In this document: positions 4,915 to 6,859 of the stretch, piece by piece
Numbering within the stretch: position 1 is the first letter of the stretch
How the letters are laid out: the number at the start of each line of letters is the position of its first letter
Assembly (NCBI GenBank): GCA_017548805.1
Contig: JAFYZE010000107.1
Coordinates: 1 to 6,859, forward strand
Source of the DNA: Bacteroidales bacterium
GTDB taxonomy: Bacteria; Bacteroidota; Bacteroidia; Bacteroidales; UBA932
Length of the DNA stretch: 6,859 nucleotides
Reading direction: 5' to 3'
Made by a program: the position numbers and the translations under genes
The notes under the pieces: generated by a model
Database searches by the model: none
Told to the model about the DNA's origin: nothing
The model's input: only the letters and a program-made list of their open reading frames with translations

Positions 4915-6012
4915 TCAGAACAGCTCCACGAGGTTGTATCCGCCGCCGGACGAGGCCGGGACGGTGACATAATCCTTCGAGTACGGGTAAGAAATGTTGT
5001 GCGTGAAATTGTTGGTGCGGCGCAGCAGTCTGTAGCAGGCGTCAGTCACCTCGCGCCTCGCGTCGATGATCGTGAAGCCTTCTGTCATGAGCCGGCGGTA
5101 GCCGAGGTTGGCCTCGCTCTGGACGTGCATGATCCAGTCGAAAGAGTCGCGCACCGCGTCGATGTCCACCGAAGGATCATCCACGATGACCGCTGACAAC
5201 GGCATGTTGCCGCCCGCGGTGCGGTAGGCGTCCAGCAGGTCGCCTCCATAGCTCAGGGAGTCACATGCAAACGCCACGCAGCCGCATCCGAGCAGTCCGC
5301 GCTCAGCAGCGAGCTCGTCGAAAAGGCTCGGATAGACACCGGACTCCGCGCTCAGGCTGTCCGTGATCACGGCGACATGCATGTGCGGGATGTTCCTGTC
5401 GAGCTGATGCCCGAGAATGAGGCGGGACGGGAAGATCACCGGAACCTGCTTGCCTACGGAGCGCATGAGGGTGTCGATATCGAAGGCCCCGAATGCTGCC
5501 GACATTGGAGAAGTGAATACGACGACCTTGGAATTCTCCTTGCGCTCAAGCCTGTCGTTGTCGAAGGCTCCGATGCTGAGCATGGTATCTATAGCGAACA
5601 TGAAGTTCCTGACAGTGATGGTGCGGAGGCTGTCCTCGCCAGGGCCAAGGAATGACTCGTACGGGGTATTGGCCCTGTCCGAAAGGATATCTATGCGCTC
5701 TCCGGCAAAGTCCTGGAGCTCGTCATGGGCGTAACTTCCGCGGATATTGTCGAAATCGTCCCCGTTCAGGAAACGCTCCGCGAGGGCGCGGTTCCGCGCC
5801 TCGGGCCCGACAAGGGCGATGGAGCCCTTCGGGTCAGCAGGGTCGAAGCCCGAGAGAAGCGACCACTCGTAGCCGCGGGACGAAAGGATATGCTGGACAT
5901 ACGGGACCGTACGGCGGCCGGTTTCGGCCGTTTCCCTGCAGCCGGAAGGCAACAGGACGGCCAGCATGACGGCCGCAAGCACGGGTATGGAGGCTCTGAA
6001 TGATTTCATCAT
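4915..6012 (-). CDS. Putative lipoprotein of unknown function
   Basis: This encodes 365 residues if started at the first ATG of an ATGATG pair (6012), or 364 from 6009. The N-terminus is a lipoprotein signal: a basic start (MMKSFR), a hydrophobic run and LPSGC with Cys25 as the lipidation site (Pro at -3 is unusual, but Bacteroidota lipoboxes are relaxed). After cleavage it begins CRETAE, acidic near the N-terminus. The rest is soluble alpha/beta in style, with beta-strand and helix alternation such as SKVVVFTSP (161-169), MHVAVITDS (211-219) and LSAVIVDDPSVDI (272-284), possibly a periplasmic-binding-like fold; I do not recognise the family. The far upstream extension to 6138 runs across both promoters and is rejected. 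It is the first gene of the operon, with TACCTTTG just upstream and the exonuclease start 1 nt past its stop. Confidence 0.88.
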   Translation of the reverse strand: MMKSFRASIPVLAAVMLAVLLPSGCRETAETGRRTVPYVQHILSSRGYEWSLLSGFDPADPKGSIALVGPEARNRALAERFLNGDDFDNIRGSYAHDELQDFAGERIDILSDRANTPYESFLGPGEDSLRTITVRNFMFAIDTMLSIGAFDNDRLERKENSKVVVFTSPMSAAFGAFDIDTLMRSVGKQVPVIFPSRLILGHQLDRNIPHMHVAVITDSLSAESGVYPSLFDELAAERGLLGCGCVAFACDSLSYGGDLLDAYRTAGGNMPLSAVIVDDPSVDIDAVRDSFDWIMHVQSEANLGYRRLMTEGFTIIDARREVTDACYRLLRRTNNFTHNISYPYSKDYVTVPASSGGGYNLVELF

Positions 6013-6027
6013 GAATCCGTTTAAATG

Positions 6028-6035
6028 CAAAGGTA
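6028..6035 (-). promoter_or_regulatory. -7 box (TACCTTTG) for the lipoprotein operon
   Basis: TACCTTTG on the minus strand fits TAnnTTTG exactly. The start site would be near 6021, leaving only about 9 bases before the ATGATG at 6007-6012, a short leader. No clean TTTG -33 box is seen; the region about 20-25 bases upstream is a T-rich run ending TTTTTTTCAC. The four minus-strand genes below it are probably one transcript. Confidence 0.6.
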
Positions 6036-6047
6036 AGGTTTTTCCGC

Positions 6048-6077
6048 TTGCCGATAGTGAAAAAAATGTTATTTTTG
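6048..6077 (+). promoter_or_regulatory. Promoter of the outer-membrane protein gene
   Basis: TTG (6048-6050) and TATTTTTG (6070-6077) are spaced by 19 bases, a near-perfect Bacteroidota promoter. The start site would fall near 6084, giving a leader of about 15 nt before the ATG at 6099. It interleaves with the divergent promoter of the lipoprotein operon, so the two may compete for polymerase. Confidence 0.7.
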
Positions 6078-6098
6078 TGAAAACTAAAACGGAAAAGT

Positions 6099-6773
6099 AT
6101 GAAGAGACCTGTGAAACTCCTTCTGTTGCTGGCCGCATGCTGCCTTTCGATGAACAGCCTGCATGCCCAGAGGTACTATGATGATTATCGCGACGGCAGC
6201 ATCGCGTCCTATATCGACTTCCACCTCGGAGAGGGCATCGGACGCGGCGCCCAGGCCATCGGAGGAGTCAATGTTTCCTTCCTGTACGAGTTCTCGCCCG
6301 AGTTCCAGTTCGGAGTTGGCGGAGGTGTCGATTACATCCACGCCCTTGCCATCCAGGGCGGCTCCAAGAAGTCCAAGGACTATGACTATCACGGAGAGCT
6401 TGCGCTCCCTATTTTCATGAGAGGCCGCTATGCAATCGCCGGGAATGGCTATTATGACCGCGGACCCAACTTTTTCATCCAGTGCGACCTCGGATACCGC
6501 ATCGGCCTTTCGGCTTATAACACCGGCAAGGAGTCGAGCATCAAGAAGCTCGCCAAGAATTTCGAGAAATGCAATGTCAAGGGCTTCTTCTTCGAGCCCC
6601 AGATCGGCATAGCCCCCAACCGGACCATCTCGTTCAGCTTCGGTCTTCCGATCATGCATTACTTCAAGAATGTCAGCCCCGTGTCCGTCTCCATCATTGA
6701 CGAAGACACCAAGATCGAGACCAAGAGCCAGCTGTTCATGGGTGCCGACCTGCACTTCATGATCAACTTCTAA
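6099..6773 (+). CDS. Outer-membrane beta-barrel protein with signal peptide
   Basis: This 224-residue protein starts with a secretion signal (MKRPVKLLLLLAACC) probably cleaved after A23 (SLHA|QRYY). An LAAC sequence at 11-14 also resembles a lipobox, but only 13 residues precede its Cys, so signal peptidase I is preferred. The mature part has alternating polar and aromatic strands separated by Gly and turns: FQFGVGGGVDYIHALAI (69-85), ELALPIFMRGRYAI (100-113), NFFIQCDLGYRIGLSAY (124-140), GFFFEPQIGIAPN (162-174), ISFSFGLPI (177-185). It ends in a strand with terminal Phe (GADLHFMINF), the usual BAM-recognition signal. The size suggests an eight- to ten-stranded barrel of the porin-like/OmpW-type class; no ligand can be deduced. 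It stands alone on the plus strand, divergent from the operon. The ATG follows the promoter closely. Confidence 0.88.
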   Translation: MKRPVKLLLLLAACCLSMNSLHAQRYYDDYRDGSIASYIDFHLGEGIGRGAQAIGGVNVSFLYEFSPEFQFGVGGGVDYIHALAIQGGSKKSKDYDYHGELALPIFMRGRYAIAGNGYYDRGPNFFIQCDLGYRIGLSAYNTGKESSIKKLAKNFEKCNVKGFFFEPQIGIAPNRTISFSFGLPIMHYFKNVSPVSVSIIDEDTKIETKSQLFMGADLHFMINF

Positions 6774-6778
6774 GTCTC

Positions 6779-6859
6779 TCAGGACATCTTATCGCAGGAC
6801 CCTTCTGCCAGGCCCCTGATATGGTCTGCCAGAAGGGTCCTGACGTATTGTTCCTCCAT
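6779..6859 (-). CDS. Possible C-terminal end of a convergent gene, cut by the window edge
   Basis: The minus strand stays open from the window edge to a TGA at 6779-6781, encoding about 26 residues (MEEQYVRTLLADHIRGLAEG then SCDKMS). The composition is protein-like, and an ATG happens to fall on the last three bases, so either a gene body continues outside or this Met is internal. The stop lies 5 nt from the TAA of the outer-membrane protein gene, an ordinary convergent arrangement. The frame is short enough to be open by chance, and a strong inverted repeat lies inside it, so I hold this loosely. Confidence 0.35.
   Translation of the reverse strand: MEEQYVRTLLADHIRGLAEGSCDKMS
6795..6842. 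terminator. Strong inverted repeat after the outer-membrane protein gene
   Basis: CAGGACCCTTCTG (6795-6807) and CAGAAGGGTCCTG (6830-6842) are exact reverse complements (13 bp). After one C-C mismatch three more pairs (6809-6811 with 6826-6828) extend the stem. It starts 21 bases past the TAA at 6771-6773 and is well placed to end that transcript, and perhaps also transcripts from the opposite side. No T run follows on either strand, so it is not a textbook intrinsic terminator; it could instead stabilise mRNA 3' ends. Confidence 0.45.

Noticed and set aside
6084..6755. Minus-strand open frame of 223 codons opposite the outer-membrane protein
   Set aside because: It mirrors the plus-strand barrel gene, which has a signal peptide, promoter and C-terminal barrel signature.

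Overview
The window looks like a chromosomal segment of a Bacteroidales-type bacterium (phylum Bacteroidota). Three promoters match or nearly match the Bacteroidota sigma consensus (TTTG, 19-nt spacer, TAnnTTTG), ribosome binding sites are weak or absent, and the gene set fits: a lipoprotein, a small outer-membrane barrel protein, and a DEDDy exonuclease next to an RlmI-family methyltransferase. The left end carries genes typical of Bacteroidota mobile elements. No species can be named from the sequence alone.

Left region (1 to about 1740): accessory DNA. Two coupled minus-strand genes encode a stand-alone RadC/JAB (JAMM) domain protein and a DUF4313-like small protein. Below them lies the remnant of a third small gene that needs one base restored to be read through. 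Upstream of the JAB gene is a 579-base stretch with no convincing protein gene but much structure: a 22-bp interrupted stem (1245-1313) whose outer strand can instead pair further on (1338-1344), an inverted repeat of TTTGGT boxes (1454-1499), a candidate promoter plus terminator that could define a ~70-nt RNA (1577-1659), and repeats of a GGGACAAAT motif next to a tRNA.

Junction (1741-1890): a minus-strand tRNA-Cys (anticodon GCA) with its own consensus promoter and a hairpin terminator. The accessory region begins just beyond the tRNA 3' end, the classic site for tyrosine-recombinase elements. No integrase or relaxase is in view, so element type and limits are inferred.

Core region (1895-6012, minus strand): an apparent four-gene operon reading lipoprotein of unknown function, 3'-5' exonuclease, 23S rRNA cytosine-C5 methyltransferase (rlmI-type), GT4 glycosyltransferase. 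The genes are separated by 1 nt, a 29-nt overlap and 9 nt, so translational coupling is likely. The RNA-directed pair (nuclease and rRNA methylase) suggests RNA maturation; the lipoprotein and glycosyltransferase suggest an envelope role.

Right end (6013-6859): a compact divergent promoter region drives the operon leftward and an outer-membrane beta-barrel protein rightward. After it come a strong inverted repeat and the probable C-terminal end of a convergent minus-strand gene that runs off the window.
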